This document shows, in pieces, positions 1-5,983 of a stretch of 19,953 nucleotides of DNA. The position numbers were made by a program, and so were the translations under genes. The stretch spans positions 23,749 to 43,701 of the forward strand of contig DGIN01000037.1 in NCBI GenBank assembly GCA_002387325.1, written 5' to 3'. Each line of letters begins with the position of its first letter. The stretch's first letter is position 1. The notes below the pieces were generated by a model. That model was given only the letters and a program-made list of their open reading frames with translations. It had not been told where the DNA came from and ran no database searches. Source of the DNA: Bacteroidales bacterium UBA4621. GTDB lineage: Bacteria; Bacteroidota; Bacteroidia; Bacteroidales; Paludibacteraceae.

Positions 1-40
1 TCTAACAGCGTAGCGATCTAATATCTAACATCTCAACAAT

Positions 41-469
41 ATGGACACTCAAACCATCATACACCACTTGGAGAACAAGTCGGTCAAACCGACGGTCAAT
101 CGTATCTTGGTCTATAGTACTTTGGTGCGTCTCAACCGCCCCGTGAGTCTCAAGGATTTGGAAAACGAGATGCTCAATTTGGACAGATCGAGTATATTCC
201 GTGTCCTCACGCTTTTTGAGGAGAACGATGTGGTGCATGCTTTTGAGGACGGACGCGGTATTGTCCACTACGAACTCTGCCACCACCACGATGGCGAGTG
301 CAACCACACCGACGGTCATCTCCATTTCTATTGCGAGACCTGCCAACAATCCTTTTGCTTGGAGGACACCCCCATCCCCCACATCAACCTCTCCTCCGGC
401 TTTATCCCCCACTCCGTCTCCTTTGTCATCAAAGGCACTTGCCCCTCTTGCGCCAAAAAACACAAATAG
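41..469 (+). CDS. Fur-family metal-responsive transcriptional regulator
   Basis: A 142-residue protein with the Fur/Zur/PerR layout. The N-terminal half (about 1-75) is a winged helix, recognisable by the stretch RSSIFRVLTLFEENDVV where the family has its DNA-recognition helix. The C-terminal half is the metal-binding and dimerisation domain, with a His/Cys cluster (ELCHHHDGECNH), then HLHFYCETC and a final CPSC, which fits a structural zinc site made of two CxxC pairs. Length is normal for the family. Proteins of this family repress metal-uptake or peroxide-defence genes when loaded with iron, zinc or manganese. Which metal it senses cannot be told from the sequence. It stands alone and converges on the restriction enzyme gene, whose stop lies 45 nt away. 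Its promoter would be mostly outside the window. Confidence 0.9.
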   Translation: MDTQTIIHHLENKSVKPTVNRILVYSTLVRLNRPVSLKDLENEMLNLDRSSIFRVLTLFEENDVVHAFEDGRGIVHYELCHHHDGECNHTDGHLHFYCETCQQSFCLEDTPIPHINLSSGFIPHSVSFVIKGTCPSCAKKHK

Positions 470-514
470 ACTCTACGAAAAGACACCGCTATCTTGAATT
501 ATTACAATGTAAAA

Positions 515-1273
515 CTATATTGCCATAATGCAATGATACACTTTATCTATAAAGGCTTCATAGTCGTTGATGATGATTGAATTGCCGAAGATTCCATATT
601 GCTCGGATGACAATACTATCGGGGCTTGACATTGCGCATAATAATCCATATACTCTTGTGCCGTTGCTCCAAGCAATGCATCGTTATCGGGAATATGAAT
701 TACGTATAAAAGCGTCTTGTTGGGTGTATGAAAGAACATATCAACATTGTCATTGGACAGAATTTTGTATTTTGCAGCATTATGCAGCGTAAACTGCTCC
801 CACTTGGTGATGCGTTTCGTTTCTTTCTTGTAGTACGGCAGCCTATCCAAGATAATGAATATCTGGAAATAAGGGCATTTATTTGCACGTATATTGGCTG
901 TTTCACCAAGCATATTCTCAAAGTAGTTGTTCGAGTTTTGAGAATAGTTTTGCATAACAAACTTCACTGCAATTCCTGCAATGGGTATATCCTTGTGTGT
1001 TGTTGCATCCTTCTTTGAGATAGTAATATCCACCTTTTTATCCACATATCGTCCCATAATACTTCCCTCCTTGTCATTGCCCACTCCCTGTGATTGTATG
1101 GAGAAAGAAGCACCCAAACGATATGCCAAGTCACGCGCGATGGCACCATGCAACGGTTTTAGTTTCGCCGTACTGCGTGATGTCCCCGATTGCACAAATT
1201 GATTAAAAGAGAGTGAGAGGACATTCAGAAATCCCTGATTGGTCAAGGGGTATGAAATTTGCTGTGTTTGCAT
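515..1273 (-). CDS. Putative type II restriction endonuclease, partner of the upstream methyltransferase
   Basis: A 252-residue protein immediately downstream of an N6-adenine methyltransferase and overlapping it by 71 nt, the typical position for the restriction enzyme of a type II pair. I do not recognise a named enzyme. A possible PD-(D/E)xK core is the segment VDKKVDITIS followed about 20 residues later by GIAVKF. The aspartates and the lysine fit, but the acidic residue expected two places before the lysine is alanine, so an acidic residue elsewhere (for example in FENMLGETAN just after) may take its place. The ATG start at 1273 is preferred because the next in-frame methionine lies much further in and would remove a large part of the N-terminus. 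Predicted role: cleavage of unmodified foreign DNA at the site protected by the partner methylase. The function rests mainly on gene context. Confidence 0.65.
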   Translation of the reverse strand: MQTQQISYPLTNQGFLNVLSLSFNQFVQSGTSRSTAKLKPLHGAIARDLAYRLGASFSIQSQGVGNDKEGSIMGRYVDKKVDITISKKDATTHKDIPIAGIAVKFVMQNYSQNSNNYFENMLGETANIRANKCPYFQIFIILDRLPYYKKETKRITKWEQFTLHNAAKYKILSNDNVDMFFHTPNKTLLYVIHIPDNDALLGATAQEYMDYYAQCQAPIVLSSEQYGIFGNSIIINDYEAFIDKVYHCIMAI

Positions 1274-2780
1274 AGTTTTCTATTTGAAAGTTAATATATT
1301 TTTCTAAATCTTTGGAGTTGAACGTGTAGTAACCGCCACTTTTGTAGCACTTTAAGGTGTGTATATAACGGATAAAACAGTCAGATTTAATAAGACTTTC
1401 CAATATGGAGAATGGCACATTGGTTAGCATATATAGTCCACTATATACACCACTTCCATTGGCAACAGGCTCTAAACGGATGCTGTCCACATCTTTGATA
1501 ATGGTATTGATGGCTATTTTGTCCGTATAGACATCTTTCAGGGCTTGGGTGCGTCCGTACAAGTACCATTCGGGATTAGTTGATTCTGCTTTTCCTTTGA
1601 GTAATGTTGCTTTCCGTGTCTCCATATAGGTTTTAATCGCCACATTCTGAAATAGTATGTCTTTGGAAATCGGTTTTCCGTTTTTATCATAAGGAAAGAA
1701 AGCGCGATTCCATTTGCCTGTGGAGGCTTTCAAAATCGGTATTGTGTATTCTGAAAAAGGTAGGTCTCCAATAAAAACACTATCTGCAAGTGTTGCAAAA
1801 CCATTTTTAACGACACACCACTTGCGTATTGTAGTAGAGCGTAGTTGTTTCAACGTTTGCAACTCTTGCTTGGTTGCCAAATAGAATTTGCCCTCAATTG
1901 AAATATCTTCAAGGTGTAATTGCTTCTGTTGCTTAGGTTTACGCTCCTGCTCATCGTACAGATAATAGTTTACTATTTCACTTGTATAGGCTTTATCAAA
2001 ATATGAGATTAGAGTATAAGTTGTAGCCCCGACGAAAGGTTGGTAATGTCCTAAATCCACCAAGGTACATAGTGTTTTCTTGGCAAGGATATATGCCCGC
2101 ATATTGGTCGCCGCCACACTATTAAGCCATGAACTCGGTGTGATATAGCACAGACGTCCCATCGCATTGAGCATCCGAAATCCTATTTCAAAAAAGACGA
2201 GATAAATATCCGTCATTCCTGCATTGGCGAAATGGAAACGTTTGACATTTTGATATTGCGTATTCAGATTGTGAACTCGCACATAAGGAGGGTTTCCGAC
2301 CACAAAATCCATTGCACCATCAAAACATATCACAGAAAGAGCATCTTGATGAAGAATGTCCCATTGCACATTGTCTATTCGGTATTTGTGAGCAACAAGA
2401 TTGAGATTGTATAAACAATTTTCATAGGCTTCTTGCTCTAATTCTATGCCGTGGATGTATTGCTCCAGATGTTTTTTTAGTGTGCCTGTATCGCAATCTG
2501 TTTGCAGATATGCGGAGCAATAACGCTCTACAATTTCGCACAAGAAAGCACCATCACCACAACTATTGTCGATGATATGCTTTTGCAGAATATCTGTACC
2601 CGTATATCGGCAGATATCTAAGATGTTTTTAACAAGAAATGCAGGAGTAAAGACTTGTCCGCTATGTTTGACCAAGTTCTGCTTCTCTCCCATCAAATTG
2701 GTCTTATCCGACGACGAAGGCGGATAAAAATCACCCTTTTCGGTATGGTTTATCGGCTTGGAATTGTTGCTTTTTGCCAT
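1203..2780 (-). CDS. Type II N6-adenine DNA methyltransferase (TaqI/Eco57I-like)
   Basis: A 525-residue protein with the motifs of the N6-adenine methyltransferases that carry their recognition domain at the C-terminus. GQVFTP is at residues 41-46, the SAM-binding motif I DNSCGDGAF at about 71-79, motif II HGIELEQEA at about 110-118, and the catalytic NPPY at 163-166 (VGNPPYVRVH). The rest, from about 330 onward, is a probable target-recognition domain. It transfers a methyl group from SAM to adenine in a specific site and so protects host DNA from the overlapping restriction enzyme. The first 35 residues are not conserved-looking; a later start at Met30 is possible. The start at 2780 is preceded within two bases by a 10-bp hairpin, and the 380-nt leader contains a promoter and a terminator-like structure, so expression is probably controlled. 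Confidence 0.9.
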   Translation of the reverse strand: MAKSNNSKPINHTEKGDFYPPSSSDKTNLMGEKQNLVKHSGQVFTPAFLVKNILDICRYTGTDILQKHIIDNSCGDGAFLCEIVERYCSAYLQTDCDTGTLKKHLEQYIHGIELEQEAYENCLYNLNLVAHKYRIDNVQWDILHQDALSVICFDGAMDFVVGNPPYVRVHNLNTQYQNVKRFHFANAGMTDIYLVFFEIGFRMLNAMGRLCYITPSSWLNSVAATNMRAYILAKKTLCTLVDLGHYQPFVGATTYTLISYFDKAYTSEIVNYYLYDEQERKPKQQKQLHLEDISIEGKFYLATKQELQTLKQLRSTTIRKWCVVKNGFATLADSVFIGDLPFSEYTIPILKASTGKWNRAFFPYDKNGKPISKDILFQNVAIKTYMETRKATLLKGKAESTNPEWYLYGRTQALKDVYTDKIAINTIIKDVDSIRLEPVANGSGVYSGLYMLTNVPFSILESLIKSDCFIRYIHTLKCYKSGGYYTFNSKDLEKYINFQIENYANTANFIPLDQSGISECPLTLF

Positions 2781-2782
2781 AT

Positions 2783-2814
2783 AGATTGATAGATTTATGC
2801 AATGCTATCAATCT
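2783..2814 (-). promoter_or_regulatory. Hairpin abutting the methyltransferase start codon
   Basis: A perfect 10-bp inverted repeat, AGATTGATAG (2783-2792) and CTATCAATCT (2805-2814), with a 12-nt loop. It ends two nucleotides before the ATG of the methyltransferase at 2780. In the mRNA it would bury the ribosome-binding region. As DNA it could be an operator, since many restriction-modification operons are autoregulated through a palindrome at the methylase start. Structure is seen directly; function is inferred. Confidence 0.6.
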
Positions 2815-2834
2815 CAGCAGTAGAAATAGTAGGT

Positions 2835-2866
2835 AAAAAGAAAGTGTGAATCTATCTTTTCACACT
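2835..2866 (-). terminator. Intrinsic terminator ending the structured RNA, or attenuator before the methyltransferase
   Basis: On the minus strand AGTGTGAA (2866-2859) pairs perfectly with TTCACACT (2850-2843) around an 8-nt loop. It is followed at once by TTCTTTTT (2842-2835), giving a rho-independent terminator shape. It lies about 55 nt before the methyltransferase start codon and downstream of a consensus promoter at 3140-3171. The upstream arm can alternatively pair with 3013-3023. Confidence 0.6.
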
Positions 2867-2920
2867 CAACAGGAAGCGTCGGAGAAACCTGCCAATACCT
2901 CAAAGATAGTTCACACTTTC
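2840..2920. repeat. 19-bp inverted repeat with one inserted base
   Basis: Bases 2840-2859 read GAAAGTGTGAATCTATCTTT. The reverse complement of 2902-2920 is identical except that it lacks one T. The arms enclose 42 nt and overlap both the terminator hairpin (2843-2866) and the inner hairpin (2893-2940), so this pairing excludes both. The core octamer AGTGTGAA or its complement occurs four times in 180 bp (2843, 2859, 2910, 3016). Confidence 0.85.
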
Positions 2921-3139
2921 GCGTAACTATAGAGGTATTGTAGGAATTCGATATTCCGTGAGTGATTAGCACTATTTCTTTTCAGAGAAAATAGTTTCCG
3001 ACGCTTTTTTCTTTGAGTGTGAAATAATAGCCAATGCTGTTATAAATATGTCGTTGCATCGCCTTTACGATGCCTGTTTACATAAGCAATTTATTGTTTA
3101 ATAATTTCTATATTATTGATACTTTATCGTTTACGCATG

Positions 3140-3171
3140 CAAAGATACACATTCTTTTGCATTTATGCAAA
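3140..3171 (-). promoter_or_regulatory. Bacteroidota-type promoter reading into the structured RNA and methyltransferase
   Basis: On the minus strand TTTG (3171-3168) is followed after 20 nt by TATCTTTG (3147-3140), a full match to the TTTG/TAnnTTTG consensus. Transcription would begin near 3133. It overlaps the last codons of the RT gene and a 7-bp palindrome TTTGCAT-TT-ATGCAAA (3156-3171), a possible operator. Confidence 0.65.
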
Positions 3172-4704
3172 TGTCCTATTCCTCAATTGGAACTCTGGTC
3201 TTAGAAATGTAATCCCTTTATTCTTGATGCACCTATAATCTCCAACTAATGCAGTTTGGGGAAGTATCTCATAAACAAAAAGCCAATACTTGTCAATCTC
3301 ATTTTTTCTCTTAATAGCCTCTTCTCTCAATTTGTGTTGCCCTTTGCTATCTTTTATATGATTAGATTTTATATTTGAAAGTAATAAGAATATACAATCT
3401 GCACTTGATATAGCCTCATCTACATAAGTTGATGTTATGTTAAAATCATATTTGATGGCCCAATATAAGGCATAGGAACATGCCTCATACAAATGCTTTT
3501 GTACACCAATTTCATACAATTGGTTTGCAATTTCTTCAATTCTTGCTTTACTAACAGAAAAAGGCATAAAAACATATTCTTCAACACAATGCACCAAGTA
3601 TGGATACAACAACAATAAATGGTGTACCACATCAATATAAAAGCACCGTGCTTTTTCCCCTAAATAACATGAAGAAACTACTTTTATCATGTAGTTATAA
3701 ACCGCGCTATCTCCTGTGGAGTCTGCCAAACTGATGCACATATTAATAAATGCCTCTAAGCGAGCAAATAAAAATATAGTCTTTTGGTTATCTTCTCTTT
3801 TAGTTTCTCCAATAAAGAAACTTTTGATAACATTGGTCCAATTGGTGTTTGATGATAGCGGTAATCGTGCAATAATTGTCTTTTTTACATTCAATGAAAG
3901 TTCAAATTTCTTAAGTTCTTCAGACAAATCTAATAGAAATTTTTCTGCATCATCTTCGCTAGAAACGTAACAGGTGTAATCATCAATATGGCGAACGAAA
4001 TCATATTTCTTTGAAAGAATTGCGTCTACTGTTGTAAGTATAATCTCAGAAAGGATATTGGAGGTATGTGGTCCAACAAGCAACCCACAAGTTTCATTAT
4101 ATTTCAAATGGCGGCTTTGTTCATCCAATTTATTATACCATACATTATCATTTTTATGCGCTTTTGCAACGTCCTTCCCCACAAGTGCCCATGATATTGC
4201 ATGTGAATAAATGCTTGGGAAACAACTAGAAATATCGGCTTTTACTACATATCGTTTCTTTATCGGTAACCGCTGTACGATTGCATTCACGTATTCATCT
4301 TTATCGTGGTAATTGTGAACCATTTCGAAAAGATAAGGTTTATCACCCAATTTTTGGATATGAATTTGGCTATGTTTATATCTCATCTTATCCGATTGGC
4401 TTCGGAAATGTGAGAGTATTTCAGTCCATTGTAGAGCAATACCATTACATAAATTAGAGTATGCAAATGGTGTAGGTATTGCCAGGTTTCGAGTTATATT
4501 GGTATTGCGAATACTATCATATCTGATATAGTCCCACCCGCTTTTTTGTCTAAATGGAGGAAAGCCATTTTGATTACAATAAGTAAAAAATGCTTCTGCA
4601 GAAAGAAAATTGGGCAATTTGTCTGCAAAGAGTCCATACCCCAACAACCCGTTTCTAACATCTTCAGCAGATAACTCTGCCATATAATCATAATACGTCT
4701 TCAT
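3163..4704 (-). CDS. Abi/DRT-like defence reverse transcriptase
   Basis: A 513-residue protein using the ATG at 4704; an in-frame GTG at 4725 would add seven residues but lies close to the likely transcription start. RT motifs, numbered from the ATG: motif A RYVVKADISSCFPSIYS with catalytic Asp at about 157, motif B GLLVGPHTSN at about 207-216, and motif C FVRHIDDYTCY with HIDD at 239-242, where most RTs have YxDD. Both metal-binding aspartates are present. The N-terminus (GLLGYGLFADKLP) and the roughly 200-residue helical C-terminus without a known nuclease or maturase domain resemble the Abi and unknown-group (UG/DRT) phage-defence RTs, not group II introns or retrons. The exact UG group is not assigned. 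It sits between a restriction-modification pair and an AT-rich spacer, and is AT-richer than the flanking core genes, suggesting transfer. Likely role: anti-phage immunity through cDNA synthesis. Confidence 0.82.
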   Translation of the reverse strand: MKTYYDYMAELSAEDVRNGLLGYGLFADKLPNFLSAEAFFTYCNQNGFPPFRQKSGWDYIRYDSIRNTNITRNLAIPTPFAYSNLCNGIALQWTEILSHFRSQSDKMRYKHSQIHIQKLGDKPYLFEMVHNYHDKDEYVNAIVQRLPIKKRYVVKADISSCFPSIYSHAISWALVGKDVAKAHKNDNVWYNKLDEQSRHLKYNETCGLLVGPHTSNILSEIILTTVDAILSKKYDFVRHIDDYTCYVSSEDDAEKFLLDLSEELKKFELSLNVKKTIIARLPLSSNTNWTNVIKSFFIGETKREDNQKTIFLFARLEAFINMCISLADSTGDSAVYNYMIKVVSSCYLGEKARCFYIDVVHHLLLLYPYLVHCVEEYVFMPFSVSKARIEEIANQLYEIGVQKHLYEACSYALYWAIKYDFNITSTYVDEAISSADCIFLLLSNIKSNHIKDSKGQHKLREEAIKRKNEIDKYWLFVYEILPQTALVGDYRCIKNKGITFLRPEFQLRNRTFA

Positions 4705-4750
4705 ATACGATACTATTATAATCACACATTGCTAAATAATCAATCTGCTA

Positions 4751-4784
4751 CAAAAATATACAATTTATTTGATATATGCAACAA
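4751..4784 (-). promoter_or_regulatory. Likely promoter of the reverse transcriptase gene
   Basis: On the minus strand a TATTTTTG (4758-4751) matches TAnnTTTG, with TTG triplets at 4779-4784 in roughly the right place for the -33 element. The predicted start of transcription is about 4744, giving a leader near 40 nt before the ATG at 4704. The -33 region lies inside the 4777-4803 hairpin. Confidence 0.5.
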
Positions 4785-4803
4785 TTGTAAACTGATTGTT
4801 GCA
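4777..4803. repeat. 9-bp inverted repeat over the RT promoter
   Basis: TGCAACAAT (4777-4785) and ATTGTTGCA (4795-4803) are perfectly complementary around a 9-nt spacer. The 3' arm runs into the self-complementary TGTTGCAACA. Its position on the -33 region suggests an operator, but a transcribed hairpin from an upstream start is also possible. Confidence 0.7.
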
Positions 4804-4913
4804 ACATCAACATTAAAAAAGATAGTCGATAGTTATAAAGAATACGCTTCATATCAATAATGTTTTTTTATGATGGGTGCTTTATAATGTAAAGAAATAA
4901 TCAAGCATCCATT

Positions 4914-4968
4914 GTAAGTATCAATACAATAATACTTACGAACTCACACTATATAATTCAGTAAGTAT
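4914..4968. repeat. GTAAGTAT inverted and direct repeats
   Basis: GTAAGTAT at 4914-4921 and 4961-4968, with the complement ATACTTAC at 4932-4939. The middle copy can pair with either outer one. They lie just ahead of a plus-strand TACATTTG promoter-like box. Confidence 0.7.
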
Positions 4969-5042
4969 GTGCATATTAGCAGTTTTTGCAGTACATTTGT
5001 AGTAAGAATCGGAACAGATAATCCTATTTAATAAAATTTACT

Positions 5043-5144
5043 ATGCTGAATTTGACTATACCATCTTTTTCTGCCCCGCACGAATTGGATATTTGGTCTA
5101 ACGACTATTTTCTGCAGTTGGCAAAATGTATTGTTTGGACATAA
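5043..5144 (+). CDS. Possible 33-residue small ORF or gene remnant
   Basis: An ATG ORF of 33 codons beginning MLNLTIPSFSAPHELDIW and ending LAKCIVWT. It starts about 44 nt downstream of a TACATTTG box at 4992-4999, which is why it is listed. There is no recognisable family, no membrane segment, and a short ORF in AT-rich DNA can arise by chance. It may be the remnant of a longer decayed gene. I assign no function. Confidence 0.2.
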   Translation: MLNLTIPSFSAPHELDIWSNDYFLQLAKCIVWT

Positions 5145-5226
5145 ATAAATCATTACAACCACACTAGTTCATCATCTTATCCTCTCATTGCCCACTAAAC
5201 ATTGAATTTGTCTTTGGAACCTTTTC

Positions 5227-5243
5227 CCCCCATGGGATGGGGG
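5227..5243 (-). terminator. Hairpin just after the HD-domain gene
   Basis: CCCCCAT-GGG-ATGGGGG is a perfect 7-bp, GC-rich stem located six bases past the HD gene stop codon. On the minus strand it is followed by AAAAGG, not a U tract, so it is only a possible 3'-end stabiliser or weak terminator. Confidence 0.35.
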
Positions 5244-5248
5244 TAGGA

Positions 5249-5863
5249 TCAATGTATATCCTGCCACAAGCGTAAAGCGGTAGTACGCAATAGAGACGGA
5301 TTAGACATAAGTTCACGGAGCGAGCGAAGATTTCGTATATTGCGCTCCGAGTTAAGCCAAAGGTGCATATACCCACCCTCGGCATATTTATTGTGCAAAT
5401 GTTCGCATATGCGGGCGAACTGCCATTCAAAATCCGCAGTAGGATTGAGTTTGAGCCCGTATTGAAGTGTACGCTGGATGACTGTCTCTGGTTCCAATTG
5501 GCGATCGGCTTCTGCTACAATGGCTCCATATATGGTGCGAGGAGGATGTTTGCTGCTCGCACGATGGTCTTCGACGGCATCGCGCATTATAAGCAGTTGT
5601 TCCTCTGTAAACCACTCACGCAAGTGCTGGTCTGCCAATAGTATTTCGCCCGAATGGATATGGTGAAATTCCCTGTCAACCGACAGACCAAGGTCGTGAT
5701 AGGCGGCAATCGTATATGCCATATCCGTATCAGCCTGATGCTCTCGAGCGAGTTTGACGCTTTCTGCAATCACACTCTCGGCGTGGTCGCGCTGGTGTCC
5801 CTTGTCAAAAGCCGCATAGCGGGGAAGAATAGACTGCTCTATATATTCTACCAAGGATGACAT
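5249..5863 (-). CDS. HD-domain phosphohydrolase-like protein
   Basis: A 204-residue soluble protein with the pattern of a metal-dependent HD phosphohydrolase: His27 in HQRDHAESV, the HD doublet His56-Asp57 in AAYHDLGL, a His-rich HHIHSGEILL at about 67-76, and Asp118 in EADRQL. The family hydrolyses phosphate esters, often of nucleotides. The substrate is not evident and there is no second-messenger (RelA/SpoT or GYP) signature. The start at 5863 begins MSSLVEYIEQ, just ahead of the conserved region. The gene lies 120 bp downstream of the Crp-like regulator on the same strand, but a terminator between them suggests separate transcription or low read-through. No consensus promoter was seen. 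Confidence 0.8.
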   Translation of the reverse strand: MSSLVEYIEQSILPRYAAFDKGHQRDHAESVIAESVKLAREHQADTDMAYTIAAYHDLGLSVDREFHHIHSGEILLADQHLREWFTEEQLLIMRDAVEDHRASSKHPPRTIYGAIVAEADRQLEPETVIQRTLQYGLKLNPTADFEWQFARICEHLHNKYAEGGYMHLWLNSERNIRNLRSLRELMSNPSLLRTTALRLWQDIH

Positions 5864-5919
5864 AAAAAAGGATTAAGAATGACTACCCACCTATCTTAAG
5901 AAACGGTCGCCCATAGCAG

Positions 5920-5967
5920 TAAAAGAGAAAAAAGAATGAGGAAAACAACATTCATAATTCCTCATTC
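5920..5967 (-). terminator. Intrinsic terminator of the Crp-family gene
   Basis: On the minus strand a perfect 10-bp stem formed by 5967-5958 and 5943-5934 (GAATGAGGAA/TTCCTCATTC) with a 14-nt loop is followed immediately by TTTTTTCTCTTTT. It lies 17 bases beyond the stop codon. The hairpin overlaps a small tandem ATTCATAATTC repeat (5949-5980). Confidence 0.8.
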
Positions 5968-5980
5968 ATAATTCATAATT
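5949..5980. repeat. Short AATTCATAATTC-type tandem repeat
   Basis: The words ATTCATAATTC and CATTCATAATTCATAATTAT occur back to back. A similar run is found at 17880-17906, ahead of the acyl-CoA synthetase gene, so this looks like a dispersed simple intergenic repeat. Confidence 0.6.
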
Positions 5981-5983
5981 ATA

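Larger units (their letters stand above)
2835..3135 (-). ncRNA. Candidate structured RNA, about 300 nt, between the RT and methyltransferase genes
   Basis: No ORF covers this stretch, but it is dense in complementary segments. TTCACACTCAA (2859-2869) pairs with TTGAGTGTGAA (3013-3023), continuing inward with AAGCGTCGGA (2874-2883) and TCCGACGCTT (2997-3006). Inside this long stem are hairpins at 2893-2940 (9-bp stem CAATACCTC/GAGGTATTG plus inner ATAGTT/AACTAT), 2943-2957 (GGAAT/ATTCC) and 2971-2995. Outside it is a 6-bp hairpin at 3056-3073 (GCATCG/CGATGC). A minus-strand promoter lies at 3140-3171 and a terminator shape at 2835-2866, which would delimit one transcript of about 300 nt. It may be the RNA partner of the adjacent reverse transcriptase, as known for several DRT systems, although in the best-known ones the RNA lies upstream of the RT. 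Alternatively it is an attenuating leader of the restriction-modification operon. Strand is assigned from the promoter and terminator. Confidence 0.55.
4726..5248. other. 523-bp AT-rich spacer between the RT and HD-domain genes
   Basis: No convincing protein gene. It contains the RT promoter and hairpin (4751-4803), a hairpin GTAAGTAT/ATACTTAC (4914-4921, 4932-4939) with a third GTAAGTAT copy at 4961, a plus-strand TACATTTG (4992-4999) matching the -10-like consensus but without a good -33, and a 33-codon ORF at 5043-5144. In several DRT systems the partner RNA lies upstream of the RT, so this spacer is an alternative place for one. Near the right end a G/C hairpin (5227-5243) follows the HD gene. 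Confidence 0.6.

Noticed and set aside
2859..3023. An invertible promoter or DNA inversion element
   Set aside because: The 11-bp inverted repeat with sequence between could suggest it, but there is no recombinase gene in the window and the repeats are better explained as RNA stems.
2835..3135. A retron msr-msd element
   Set aside because: The outer inverted repeat and inner hairpins look retron-like, but the RT is about 513 residues with Abi/UG features and lacks retron-type motifs, and the RNA is downstream of it. A retron call is not supported.
4914..4968. A CRISPR array
   Set aside because: Only three 8-bp copies in mixed orientation, with no spacers or cas genes.
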